Positions 54,559 through 63,271 are shown, numbered from the stretch's first letter. The stretch: 64,000 nt of DNA from Arthrobacter sp. MYb227 (GCF_002975435.1 NZ_PCPT01000002.1:558001-622000); one strand, 5' to 3'. A program made the numbers and translations. The notes: a model not told the origin generated them from the letters alone.

Positions 54559-56049
54559 CTAGGCGCCCATGATCAGGGAGATGGGGCCGCGCGCAAAGTA
54601 GACAAGGAACCCTGCCGAAACAACCCACATCAGCGGGTGGATCTTTGCTCCGCGACCGGCCAAGGTGTTGATCAGTACCCAGGAGACAAAGCCGACGCCG
54701 ATGCCATTGGCGATCGAGTAGGTCAGTGGCATGGTCACCAATGTTAGGAACGCCGGCATGCCGCTGGAGAATCGTTTGAAGTTGATGGCCCGAATCTGAC
54801 CGGCCATCATGGTGCCAACCACCACCAGCGCGGAGGCAGCAACTTCGATGGGAACCACGGAGGTCAACGGGGTCAAGAACATGGCCCCCAGGAACAGCGT
54901 TCCGGTGACCACCGAGGCCAGCCCGGTGCGCGCACCCTCGCCAATGCCGGCCGCGGAATCAACATAGACGGTGTTCGACGAGGTACTTGTCATCCCGCCG
55001 AAGATCGCCCCGGCACCCTCAATGACGAAGGCGGACTTCAAGCGCGGGAACGTGCCGTCCTTGTTCGAGAGCTTGGCGCTCTTAGCCAAACCGGTCATGG
55101 TTCCCATGGCATCAAAGAAGTTCGTGAACACCAAGGTAAAGACCAACATTGTCGCTGCAAGTGGGCCAATACGGCTAAAGGCTCCAAACGGATCGAACTG
55201 CCCAATGATTGAAAAATCGGGGATGGAGAACAAGTGCCCGGAAAGCTCAGGAACGTTCAGGTGCCAGCCCCCGGGATTAGCCTCCGAGGAAGCCCCGATG
55301 CGCAAGACCTTCTCGGCAATGACTGCCAAGACCGTGGTGGCGATAATGCCAATCAGTAGCCCGCCTTGGACCTTGCGCGCCACCAGACCACCCATGACCA
55401 CCACGCCGATGACAAAGATGACGGTGGGGAGGGAAGAAATGGAACCGTCATTGCCCAGCTGTACGGGCGGGCCTGCCGGGGTACGGGTAACAAAACCCGA
55501 ATCGACAAAACCAATGAAGGTGATAAACAGACCAATGCCCACGGTAATGGCTGCCTTCAGATCCTTGGGAATGGCCCGGAAGATCGCTGTGCGCGCGCCG
55601 GTCAGCCCAAAGATCACGATGACTATGCCATTGATCAGCACCAGCCCCATGGCCTCGGGCCAGGTGACATCCCCAATGACGGAGACGGCAAGGAACGAGT
55701 TAATGCCAAGCCCGGCGGCTAACCCAAAGGGAAGGTTGGCAAAGATGCCAAAGGCAATCGTCATGACACCGGCGGCCAAGCCGGTTGCTGCTCCCACCGC
55801 GGCGGCGGGCAAGAAATTCCCCGCCACATCTACCGGTGCGGCATCTGGGCTAAATCCTCCAAGGATCAGCGGGTTGAGCACCACGATGTAAGCCATGGTG
55901 AAAAAGGTGACTACCCCGCCACGGATTTCCCGTTTGACGGTGGACCCGCGCTCGCCGATCTTGAAGGTGCGCTCCAGCAATGTGTTGCGGATGACCGGCG
56001 GTTTAGCTGGCGTTTGGGTTTGTTTGCGGTTTGAATTGGTGATGGTCAT
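54559..56049 (-). CDS. NCS2 purine permease (AzgA/PbuG-like)
   Basis: A 496-residue, about 12-helix transporter. TFKIGERGSTVKREIRGGVV and FFTMAYIVVLNPLIL are the AzgA-type start, ANLPFGLAAGLGINSFLAVS follows, and SSNTVYVDSAAGIGEGARTG is the conserved core segment, pointing to hypoxanthine/guanine/adenine:H+ symport rather than uracil or xanthine. ATG 56049 is chosen because it matches the family start; longer frames run into guaD. It lies between guaD and xdhC, so imported guanine or hypoxanthine can enter both enzymes directly. Confidence 0.92.
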   Translation of the reverse strand: MTITNSNRKQTQTPAKPPVIRNTLLERTFKIGERGSTVKREIRGGVVTFFTMAYIVVLNPLILGGFSPDAAPVDVAGNFLPAAAVGAATGLAAGVMTIAFGIFANLPFGLAAGLGINSFLAVSVIGDVTWPEAMGLVLINGIVIVIFGLTGARTAIFRAIPKDLKAAITVGIGLFITFIGFVDSGFVTRTPAGPPVQLGNDGSISSLPTVIFVIGVVVMGGLVARKVQGGLLIGIIATTVLAVIAEKVLRIGASSEANPGGWHLNVPELSGHLFSIPDFSIIGQFDPFGAFSRIGPLAATMLVFTLVFTNFFDAMGTMTGLAKSAKLSNKDGTFPRLKSAFVIEGAGAIFGGMTSTSSNTVYVDSAAGIGEGARTGLASVVTGTLFLGAMFLTPLTSVVPIEVAASALVVVGTMMAGQIRAINFKRFSSGMPAFLTLVTMPLTYSIANGIGVGFVSWVLINTLAGRGAKIHPLMWVVSAGFLVYFARGPISLIMGA

Positions 56050-56065
56050 GGGACTCACCGGACCC

Positions 56066-56557
56066 CTAGTATTCGATGCGGGTGTCGAGGCTTGACCAGA
56101 GCGTGAATGGTTCACTGCGGTCAAAGCCATTATCGGCAAGGCGCTGCACCGGCAAGAGCGCGTCGCGCTCGGCCGGGCTGCCTTCGAAGAACTCATAGAA
56201 TGCCGCATCGTCGAAGCCAGCGGCTGCCGCCTCATGCCGATCTGCGGCATAGACAACGCTTGAGACTCGGGCCCACAGCGCCGAGGCTAGGCACATGGGG
56301 CAGGGCTCGCAGCTGGTGTAGAGCACAGCTCCGGAAAGGTCGAAGGTGCCAAGTGCGGCACAGGCATTGCGGATTGCTGTAACTTCGGCATGGGCTGTGG
56401 GGTCGTTATTTGCGGTGACCCGGTTGACGCCTGGGAAGCGTGATCCGTCAGCGGTGACGATCAGGGCTCCGAAGGGGCCACCTGCATTGCGGACATTGTC
56501 CGTGGCAATGGCTACAGCTTCTGCGAGGTTTTCTGCGGAAAGGGTGTTGCTAATCAT
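56066..56557 (-). CDS. guaD: Guanine deaminase (CDA-fold)
   Basis: A 163-residue cytidine-deaminase-fold enzyme of the GuaD type. The zinc site is complete: THAEVTAIRN with histidine and catalytic glutamate, and SCEPCPMCLASAL with the two cysteines. NAGGPFGALI and a C-terminal ending SLDTRIEY fit bacterial guanine deaminase. It converts guanine to xanthine and is the first gene of a purine operon whose later products import purines and oxidise xanthine. Confidence 0.93.
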   Translation of the reverse strand: MISNTLSAENLAEAVAIATDNVRNAGGPFGALIVTADGSRFPGVNRVTANNDPTAHAEVTAIRNACAALGTFDLSGAVLYTSCEPCPMCLASALWARVSSVVYAADRHEAAAAGFDDAAFYEFFEGSPAERDALLPVQRLADNGFDRSEPFTLWSSLDTRIEY

Positions 56558-56717
56558 GGTGCGACTTCCTTATGCTCCAGACGAAGGTCGGGAGTATGGA
56601 AGCCGTGGATTGTTTTGCCCCTGGCGACACTCCGCAGCCTTCGAAACGGCTGATGGATTAGTTGCGCCTGGTTGTTAACTTCCCCCGGTTGAGGGGGGAC
56701 GTCCGCCTTTGGCAGAC
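56558..56717 (-). promoter_or_regulatory. Structured leader of purine operon
   Basis: Upstream of guaD the minus strand can form three hairpins: GTCTGCC/GGCGGAC with an AAA loop (56701-56717), CCCCC/GGGGG with a 6-base loop (56682-56697) only three bases further on, and CAGCC/GGCTG (56635-56652). If transcription starts above 56717 this is a 160-base structured leader. No known riboswitch consensus is recognised. Confidence 0.4.
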
Positions 56718-56956
56718 ACCAACATAGCAACAAAAAGTGACTTGCGCCACTAGTTTTGTGGAATAATTTATCTACATCGTGAAATTTTGTTTATGGACTG
56801 GTGTCGCCAAGAGTTCATCTCGGTCCGGGTTGATGCGGTGGAAATCATAAAACCACAGATCAATGAGGATGCTGAAGATTTTCCCAACGCTTGAGGGAAC
56901 GAGTGAGTCAATCAATGTACCGACGGTGGCTTCGTCGCTGATTTTGGGCATAAAAA

Positions 56957-56989
56957 TGCCGGTGGGATGCGTTGTGCTTCCCACCGGCA
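56957..56989 (-). terminator. Rho-independent terminator for DUF4184 gene
   Basis: TGCCGGTGGGA (56957-56967) pairs perfectly with TCCCACCGGCA (56979-56989) around an 11-base loop. Read on the minus strand it is followed by TTTTTA (56956-56951). It begins about ten bases after the stop of the DUF4184 gene. Confidence 0.9.
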
Positions 56990-56999
56990 AAATCAGAAA

Positions 57000-57782
57000 C
57001 TATTTGGCCACAGACATGCGCTTGGCCAGCGCGATCAGCTGCCAGATCGCACCGTATACGGTCAGCGAAATCAGTAGTCCCATCCCGCCATACGTTATTC
57101 CGGTCCACAAGACCGAAGCCGCACCGGTTGCTGTTTCATTTGCCAAAGCAAGACCTGCAGTGATTGCTGTAGGGATGATGAGAACCGCTGCTAGTAGAGC
57201 TAGGCGAACTCCGTTGCCCTGAGTGCGGGGGTTCTTGGCAGGGTTGGCCTTGAGCCGCTTGAGATACCAAATAATCAAGATGAGCGCACCAGCGAGGGTG
57301 CTACCGTGCTGCAAAATCTTGAACAGCGGAATGCCGGCAATGACTTCAGAAGATAAGAATGGCAGCTGTTGGACTACCCAGCCGCTGGCATGGGTGAACG
57401 AATCCCACGCAATATGCGTGAACAGTCCAACCATGAGCGAATAAAAGATCCATAGGGCAACGCGAGCGGCGCTCGGGTCCCGACCCAGCTTCTTGTGGTT
57501 CGGTAGCCACTTATCTGGCGTTGCCCAACGCATGGGTTCAACGACCAGCCATAGGAATCCGGCAAGAACGATCGCCAGCGGAAGGCCAAAGGTCAGGATC
57601 TGAGCCATGTCGTGAGTATTATTGCGCTCAAAAAGGGCTTCATACCATCCGCCACCATTGACAGGTAACTTCAGGAAATAAGGAAGATCGGGAGCCATCG
57701 CGCCGGCAACCAAGGCTATTGGCACAAATGGCTGACGCATGAACGGCAAGATTGCGGCCGGATGGGCCAGAGTGAACGGCAA
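57000..57782 (-). CDS. DUF4184 family membrane protein
   Basis: A 260-residue membrane protein. The MPFTLAHPAAILPFMR start with an early histidine, MAPDLPYFL, and THIAWDSFTHASGW give the His/Asp pattern shared by DUF4184 and related metal-dependent membrane hydrolase-like proteins. Function is unknown. The start is TTG at 57782 with AAGGA six bases upstream. It has its own terminator. Confidence 0.85.
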   Translation of the reverse strand: MPFTLAHPAAILPFMRQPFVPIALVAGAMAPDLPYFLKLPVNGGGWYEALFERNNTHDMAQILTFGLPLAIVLAGFLWLVVEPMRWATPDKWLPNHKKLGRDPSAARVALWIFYSLMVGLFTHIAWDSFTHASGWVVQQLPFLSSEVIAGIPLFKILQHGSTLAGALILIIWYLKRLKANPAKNPRTQGNGVRLALLAAVLIIPTAITAGLALANETATGAASVLWTGITYGGMGLLISLTVYGAIWQLIALAKRMSVAK

Positions 57783-57932
57783 GAGAATCCTTCAAAAGTC
57801 GGCTCGGAGCCCACGGTGCAGAAACCTCATCGTGCGTATGGGATCAACAACAAGCTTAATGGGTTTCGCTGGGTGTTTGCGCCGGATTGATGTTGCGCTG
57901 GGCACAGCATTATTGAAACGAAGGATAACCTT

Positions 57933-58337
57933 CTACTGCTCCGATAGAGAGACTGGGTCGATCAAGTCGTTTTCCACCATGTCCTCAGGATTAGCTACGA
58001 CGGCATACGGTGTATCGCAACGGCGACAGAACCACTCGGTCAACGGGCCTATCGGCAGGACAGATTCCATCACGGCGTAGTCGTCGAAGGATCACCGGGA
58101 GGCATGCCCCAAAGGCTTTTCACGGGTGCCTTCGCCGCGTTCGGGGACAGGAGCGAAACTATCTGACAAAGCCGAGCCTTCGTAGGGTCCATGGACCAAG
58201 GCATGGACATCGCGTCAAAGCAGCCCAACATCATCAACATGATCCTGAATACCCCAGCTGAGATTTCCATCGGGCAGCCGGAAGAAATGGACAAACGTTG
58301 TTTCGTCGGCATCGCGGCCGCAACCATCGCACAGCAT
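57933..58337 (-). pseudogene. Decayed zinc-ribbon protein gene
   Basis: A frame starting at ATG 58337, with AAGGAA seven bases upstream, gives MLCDGCGRDADETTFVHFF, then RLPDGNLSWGIQDHVDDVGL, a TGA at 58215, HGPYEGSALSDSFAPV, a second TGA at 58092, then TEWFCRRCDT; after a one-base shift near 58010 it continues PYAVVANPEDMVENDLIDPV to a TAG at 57933. Two CxxC pairs suggest a small zinc-ribbon protein. The two stops and the shift make it inactive. No family recognised. Confidence 0.4.
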
Positions 58338-58391
58338 TTCATTGTTCCTTGCCTCGTGCGGGGTTCTCTGCCAACCAGCTCGTCTTCCAGC

Positions 58392-59509
58392 TCTTCGATG
58401 GTTGGCAGAGCCTGAGCGACCTCATCCGGATACGAGTCTTTGATCGCTGTTGCCCATTCGGCCACGCCGATCGGAGATTTGTAGCCGCGCAGTGCATACT
58501 CGGCCACGAGCGAGTTCTTGGTCTTGCAAAGCAGCAGCCCGATGGTGGGTTCGTCGCCGGGTTGGGCCAGTAGATCGTCGACCGCGCTCATATACATGCC
58601 CAACTGACCGAGAAAGCCTAGCTCGAACTTTGTAGCTTTCAATTCAATGACAACGAAACGCCGGAGCATGAAATTATAGAAGACCAAGTCCGGGAAGAAC
58701 TCATCTCCGGCCACGTCCAGTCGTAGTTGTCGTCCCACGAAGGCGAACCCGCGTCCAAGCTCCAACATGAATCGTTCGACGTGTTGCAAGAGCTGGGATT
58801 CAAGTTCACGCTCGCCATAGGCATCACTCATCGTCAGGAAATCAAAGACGTTGGGATCCTTGGTTGCGTTCTGTGCGAGGTCCGAAGATAAAGGGGGCAG
58901 GGTTCTTTGGAAATTGGATACTGTCTGGCCTGAACGTTGATGCTAGCGAGTTTCAATCTGGTGGACTTTGACGTTGCGGGACCAGCCTTCAGAGATGGCA
59001 TGCCGGGCATACCAAAGACGTTCAGGTGCTTCGCTGAGCTTATCCAGCAGAATCAGGATATGACCCCATGGCAATTGTGCAACAGCCTGTTGCACAATTG
59101 CCGTCGAAGACCATGCTTCCGCGAAAGACCGCATGTACTTCAAGTTTCGAGGTTAGAATCCATTGATACCCGGATTACGGTCTCGAAGGTCCGCAGAGAG
59201 CCGATCGATGACCTTGGTGCCCCACCCTTGTTCCGCTTGGCGAACGAGAATCTCCTGGCTGATATGCCAATAAGTGCTCACCAATTCTTGATTGGCAGTG
59301 CGGATGGCACGTTGCTGGCCTTGAGAAACAATCACGCTGACAGAATCGAGCATTTCGGAGTACCACTGGGGAAGATCAGCGACTGGTGGTGTACTGGCAA
59401 ACTGCACGACAGCGTCGTCACTAGAAGATTCGCCATCCGAAATCAAGGGAGTCGTCCTTCGTTCTTTGGATTGGAGCCTAAAAATGAATCTAGCCGATGC
59501 CTCCGACAA
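58392..59509 (-). pseudogene. Decayed YhcG (DUF1016) PD-(D/E)XK nuclease gene
   Basis: One frame can be read through as a DUF1016 protein. N-domain: YWHISQEILVRQAEQGWGTK and VIDRLSADLRDRNPGINGF, then TAA at 59153. Next PRNLKYMRSFAEAW and SEAPERLWYARHAISEGW, then TAG at 58943. Then NFQRTLPPLSSDLAQNATKD and the nuclease core DEFFPDLVFYNFMLRRFVV with IELKA (Asp ... Glu-x-Lys intact) and YKSPIGVAEW. The family end (about 58392) is followed by unrelated in-frame sequence to 58070. YhcG-type proteins occur in defence-associated regions. No frameshift is needed, only two nonsense codons. Confidence 0.75.
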
Positions 59510-59696
59510 GTCAGTTACCGATCATGGCACCGACTTACCCCTTGATTCGGCATCCTTTGCTTGGAGCATGCCCCATAAATTTGTGATTCTCATGATCTAA
59601 AAACTTGTACTTTCGTACCCAACAAAGATGATCTGCAAAGACACGAGTGACAGCTTTTCAAGTTGTGGCCGCGCAATCGTCTTGTCCCGGGCGAAG

Positions 59697-60635
59697 TTAC
59701 CCCGCACCATACAAAGAGCACATGGAATCAGAAGAGCCAGCCAAGGTATGCGCGGTGTCCATGATGATTCTCTGCATAGCCTTTGCAGCTTTTGTTACCG
59801 AGACATCGCTGCGACGCGCAAGACTGATCGTTCGACTTAGTGCGGGGGATTCGAGCCTGATGGAGCGAAGCGCCGGACGATCAAGCAAGACCATCGCCGG
59901 AACCACGGCAACGCCAAGTCCACGTTCGACGCAACGGAGTACCGCATCCATTTCCGAGCCTTCCAAAATGATGTTTGGACGTAGGCCCGCAGAGGCGAAC
60001 GCCTGAGTTGTTGCTTCTCTCAGGTCGTAGCTCTGGTGGTAAGTGATCTGTGGAAGTGTGGCCAGCTCGGCAAGGGTCAAGGAAATACGTCCGGATAGTC
60101 GATCGCCGGAGGCTGCGGTGACTACGACTAACTCTTCGGTGAGCAGTGGAATACGCTGCAAGCTACTCGTTTGAGCTGATCGATCTTCATCGGTGACAAT
60201 GAGCGCAAGATCGAGCGTGCCGCCGGCAAGTTCCTCAAGCAGACCGCGCGAGCCTTGTTCCGTCAGATGCAGATCGATTCCCGGGTACGCGGCATGGAAT
60301 GCAGTCACGACGTCCGGAACTAGGCTGAGGCACAACGTGGGGGTGGCACCAATGCGAACTCGTCCTTTTCTCAGACCAGCAAGTTCTTGCATCTCATGTC
60401 TCACTGTTTCTGCATCGGCAAGCATGCGTTTTGCCAATGGAAGTAGCGATTCTCCGGCATCGGTGAGTGTGATGTTGCCCCGGGCACGATGAAAAAGCTC
60501 CGCACCTAGGTCGGATTCAAGGGTTGAAATTTGCCGGCTCAGTGAGGGCTGAGCCAAATGCAAATGCGCGGCAGCACGCGTGAAATGACCGATCCGTGCG
60601 ACTTCCACGAAACTTTGAAGCTGTTCCAAGTTCAT
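59697..60635 (-). CDS. LysR-family transcriptional regulator
   Basis: A 312-residue LysR regulator, with the winged helix-turn-helix at residues 1-60 (MNLEQLQSFVEVARIGHFTR, then AAHLHLAQPSLSRQISTLE) and an effector domain with the GRVRIGATPTL strand. The start at 60635 gives the usual family N-terminus. It is divergent from the flavoprotein gene, whose start is 78 bases away, so it most likely controls that gene. The effector is unknown. Confidence 0.92.
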   Translation of the reverse strand: MNLEQLQSFVEVARIGHFTRAAAHLHLAQPSLSRQISTLESDLGAELFHRARGNITLTDAGESLLPLAKRMLADAETVRHEMQELAGLRKGRVRIGATPTLCLSLVPDVVTAFHAAYPGIDLHLTEQGSRGLLEELAGGTLDLALIVTDEDRSAQTSSLQRIPLLTEELVVVTAASGDRLSGRISLTLAELATLPQITYHQSYDLREATTQAFASAGLRPNIILEGSEMDAVLRCVERGLGVAVVPAMVLLDRPALRSIRLESPALSRTISLARRSDVSVTKAAKAMQRIIMDTAHTLAGSSDSMCSLYGAG

Positions 60636-60713
60636 GACCGATAGCATATCTGCATCGAAACGACTCAAACAATTCATTGGACGTATTGTCACTGAGTTCT
60701 CATAGTTGAAAAC

Positions 60714-62453
60714 ATGAGCGCAAAAATCATCAATGAACAGCAGATCTCCACCACCGTCCTAGTGATTGGCACCGGAGGCTCCGGCCTTCGAGCCGCCATT
60801 GAATTGGCAGAAATGGGAGTGGATGTACTTGCAGTGGGCAAACGCCCACGCAACGACGCACACACCTCGCTAGCCGCAGGCGGTATCAACGCGGCACTGG
60901 GAACCATGGATAAGGAAGACTCCTGGCAACAGCACGCTGCAGACACCATCAAAGAAAGCTACTTCTTGGCGAACCCGCGCACTGTAGAAATTGTTGCTCG
61001 CGGCGCCGCCCAGGGAATTGCAGATCTTGAGCGCTACGGAATGGGCTTTGCCCGTGAAGACGATGGCCGCATCTCCCAACGCTTCTTTGGTGCACACACC
61101 TTCCGCCGCACCGCCTTCGCCGGGGACTATACGGGGCTGGAAATCCAGCGCAGCTTGGTCAGCCGGGCTGAGCAGCTAAAAGTTTCCATCCTTGATTCCG
61201 TTTACATCACCAAACTCTTGGTCAAGGACAACAAAGTCTTCGGCGCCTACGGGTTCGATATCAATAGCGGCAAGCGCTACCTGATCCATGCGGATTCGGT
61301 AATCATCGCCGCCGGTGGACACACTCGCATTTGGCGCCGCACTTCCTCACGCCGTGATGAGAACACCGGTGATGCGTTCCGTCTTGCCGTCGAGGCGGGA
61401 GCACGCCTGCGCGACCCAGAGCTTGTCCAGTTCCACCCATCGGGCATTATTGAGCCCGAGAATGCTGCCGGAACACTAATTTCCGAGGCAGCCCGTGGCG
61501 AGGGTGGCATTCTTCGCAACGGCCTTGGTGAACGCTTCATGGAACGTTATGACCCGATTCGAAAGGAACTTTCCACCCGAGACCGCGTGGCACTTGCAGC
61601 CTACACGGAAATCAAGGAAGGCCGCGGCACCGAGAACGGCGGAGTCTGGCTGGATATTTCCCACCTGCCACGACAAACCATCATGGAACGCCTGCCGCGG
61701 GTTTACCAGACCATGTTGGAAGTTCAGATGCTTGATATCACCGCCGAACCCATCGAGATCGCGCCCACCGCTCACTACTCGATGGGTGGGGTTTGGGTTC
61801 GGCCAGAGGACCACAGCACCGATGTCGAGGGGCTCTATGCAATCGGTGAAGCCTCAAGCGGATTACACGGTGCAAACCGCCTGGGTGGCAACTCGCTAAT
61901 CGAGTTGTTGGTTTTCGGACGCATCGTGGCACGCGCCGCGGCCAAATACTCCTCGGGACTCGACTCCCAACCACGTTCTGCTCAAGCGCTGGCCGACGCC
62001 CGAGCAGAAATCGATAATCTCTTGGCGGCAGATGGGCAGGAAAATGTACGTGCACTACAGCGAGCCATCCGCAACGTGATGACCGACCACGCCGGAGTAG
62101 TACGCGACGAAGACGGGCTTAACGCTGGACTTGTCGAGCTTGATGCGATCGAGGCGCGCATTAAGGAAGTTGGAATCCATCCTGATATTGCAGGTTTCCA
62201 AGACTTGGCTCATGCCTTTGATCTCTTGGGCTCAGCCCTTGCAGCTCGTGCCACTTTGGAAGCTGCACTTGAACGCCGAGAAACTCGTGGTTGCCATAAC
62301 CGCAGTGACTTCCCAGAAATGGATCCCACATTGGAGGTCAACCTTGTATGGTCGCCAAAGAGCGGGGTTACTCGTGAAGAAATCCCCGAGGTTCCTGCCG
62401 AAATTGCCGAGCTGATCAAGGAAGTTTCAACAGCTGGCAAGCTCGTGGAATAA
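60714..62453 (+). CDS. SdhA/FrdA-like FAD-dependent flavoprotein
   Basis: A 579-residue flavoprotein. VLVIGTGGSGLRAAIELAE binds the FAD ADP moiety, HTSLAAGGINAALG fits the covalent-FAD/histidine loop, FHPSGIIEPENAAGTLISEA then ARGEGGILRN and RVALAAYTEIKEGRG are the substrate/catalytic segments, PTAHYSMGG follows, and RETRGCHNRSDFPEMD is the closing motif. Succinate dehydrogenase, fumarate reductase and L-aspartate oxidase all share this plan. There is no iron-sulphur or membrane subunit next to it, so it is stand-alone here. It is divergent from a LysR gene. Confidence 0.88.
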   Translation: MSAKIINEQQISTTVLVIGTGGSGLRAAIELAEMGVDVLAVGKRPRNDAHTSLAAGGINAALGTMDKEDSWQQHAADTIKESYFLANPRTVEIVARGAAQGIADLERYGMGFAREDDGRISQRFFGAHTFRRTAFAGDYTGLEIQRSLVSRAEQLKVSILDSVYITKLLVKDNKVFGAYGFDINSGKRYLIHADSVIIAAGGHTRIWRRTSSRRDENTGDAFRLAVEAGARLRDPELVQFHPSGIIEPENAAGTLISEAARGEGGILRNGLGERFMERYDPIRKELSTRDRVALAAYTEIKEGRGTENGGVWLDISHLPRQTIMERLPRVYQTMLEVQMLDITAEPIEIAPTAHYSMGGVWVRPEDHSTDVEGLYAIGEASSGLHGANRLGGNSLIELLVFGRIVARAAAKYSSGLDSQPRSAQALADARAEIDNLLAADGQENVRALQRAIRNVMTDHAGVVRDEDGLNAGLVELDAIEARIKEVGIHPDIAGFQDLAHAFDLLGSALAARATLEAALERRETRGCHNRSDFPEMDPTLEVNLVWSPKSGVTREEIPEVPAEIAELIKEVSTAGKLVE

Positions 62454-62457
62454 GTCA

Positions 62458-62503
62458 AAGCAGCCAGCCTCATGAGTCAGCGGGCGCATGAAGCTGGCTG
62501 CTT
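62458..62503 (+). terminator. Hairpin after flavoprotein gene
   Basis: AAGCAGCCAGC (62458-62468) is the reverse complement of GCTGGCTGCTT (62493-62503), with further partial pairing in the loop. It begins four bases after the flavoprotein stop codon. Confidence 0.7.
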
Positions 62504-62652
62504 GCTATCGGCGTATTGGCAGGACTGTCACAGCCCCTTAGCGGCACAAAAATAGCTCTGTCATAAGAATGACGCACATCCTTGAAGAGTGCCGGCGGTG
62601 TATGCCGGGCCACCAAGTGGTACCGCGCGGGCGGCCACCGAAAGGAAAATTC

Positions 62653-63204
62653 ATGGCTAAGAAAAAGACAATCGCTTTAGGGACTTCCGCGGCTGCCTTG
62701 GCGTTGATCGCTGGGATTGGTTTCACGGGAGTTGCCAGCACTGCCAATGCGTCGGGTCCTTCTTCGGACACCACGACCACCAGCACCACCAATTCTGCGC
62801 CGTCAGAGCACGGCCGACATGGTGACCACGGTGAGCAACGCGGCGAAAAGACCAATTTGGCGTCCACCCTTGCTGAAAAGCTCGGCGTGGACCAAGCAAA
62901 GGTGAAGGAAGCACTCGCTGACTTCAAGAAAGTAAACAAGCCTGCAAAGCGTGGTGAAGCTGGCGCAAAGCCTGATTTCGCCAAGCGAAGTGAGGCACTT
63001 GCGCAATCCCTTGCTAAGTCACTTGGTGTAGATGAAGCCAAGGTCACCACCGCCTTGGAAGAACTTCGCACAGAAGCAAAGACTGAACGGAATACGGAGC
63101 TGAAATGGAAGCTTGATGCCGCTGTAAGCGACGGAAAGCTGACTCAGGCCGAAGCCGACGCAGTCACCAAGGCCATCGAAAAGGGAGTGATTGACGGACA
63201 CTAG
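62653..63204 (+). CDS. Secreted repeat-containing protein, unknown function
   Basis: A 183-residue exported protein with a Sec signal (MAKKKTIALGTSAAALALIA, cleavage near ANASG), then a Ser/Thr/His-rich linker, then two similar helical units: LASTLAEKLGVDQAKVKEAL and LAQSLAKSLGVDEAKVTTAL. It ends with SDGKLTQAEADAVTKAIEKG, a segment seen in actinobacterial exported helical proteins. GAAAGGAAAA before the ATG sets the start. Lysine- and glutamate-rich helices and the signal suggest a cell-envelope protein; the function is unknown. Confidence 0.78.
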   Translation: MAKKKTIALGTSAAALALIAGIGFTGVASTANASGPSSDTTTTSTTNSAPSEHGRHGDHGEQRGEKTNLASTLAEKLGVDQAKVKEALADFKKVNKPAKRGEAGAKPDFAKRSEALAQSLAKSLGVDEAKVTTALEELRTEAKTERNTELKWKLDAAVSDGKLTQAEADAVTKAIEKGVIDGH

Positions 63205-63236
63205 TCCGTACGATTCCAACCCAAAAATGGCGAGAA

Positions 63237-63271
63237 GGGTGGCCACCGGAAGAAATTCTTGGTGGCCACCC
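63237..63271 (+). terminator. 11-bp hairpin after secreted protein gene
   Basis: GGGTGGCCACC (63237-63247) pairs with GGTGGCCACCC (63261-63271) around a 13-base loop. No T-run follows. The next 230 bases up to the amidohydrolase stop contain no gene I can support. Confidence 0.65.

Noticed and set aside
54971-55891. 306-residue plus-strand ORF antisense to the NCS2 permease
   Set aside because: Pro/Met/Thr-rich antisense of a hydrophobic membrane protein, a well-known artefact; no domain.
56682-56717. Tandem hairpins considered as a mini-ykkC/guanidine-II riboswitch
   Set aside because: The loops are AAA and a UCAACC-type sequence, not the ACGR loops this class needs.
56772-56990. 72-residue minus-strand ORF between guaD and the DUF4184 gene
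   Set aside because: Its first codons are the rho-independent terminator hairpin of the DUF4184 gene and its codon use is not typical.
58092-58337. Possible selenocysteine or programmed readthrough at the two TGA codons
   Set aside because: A frameshift further on and the adjacent broken nuclease make simple decay more likely; no selenocysteine element seen.
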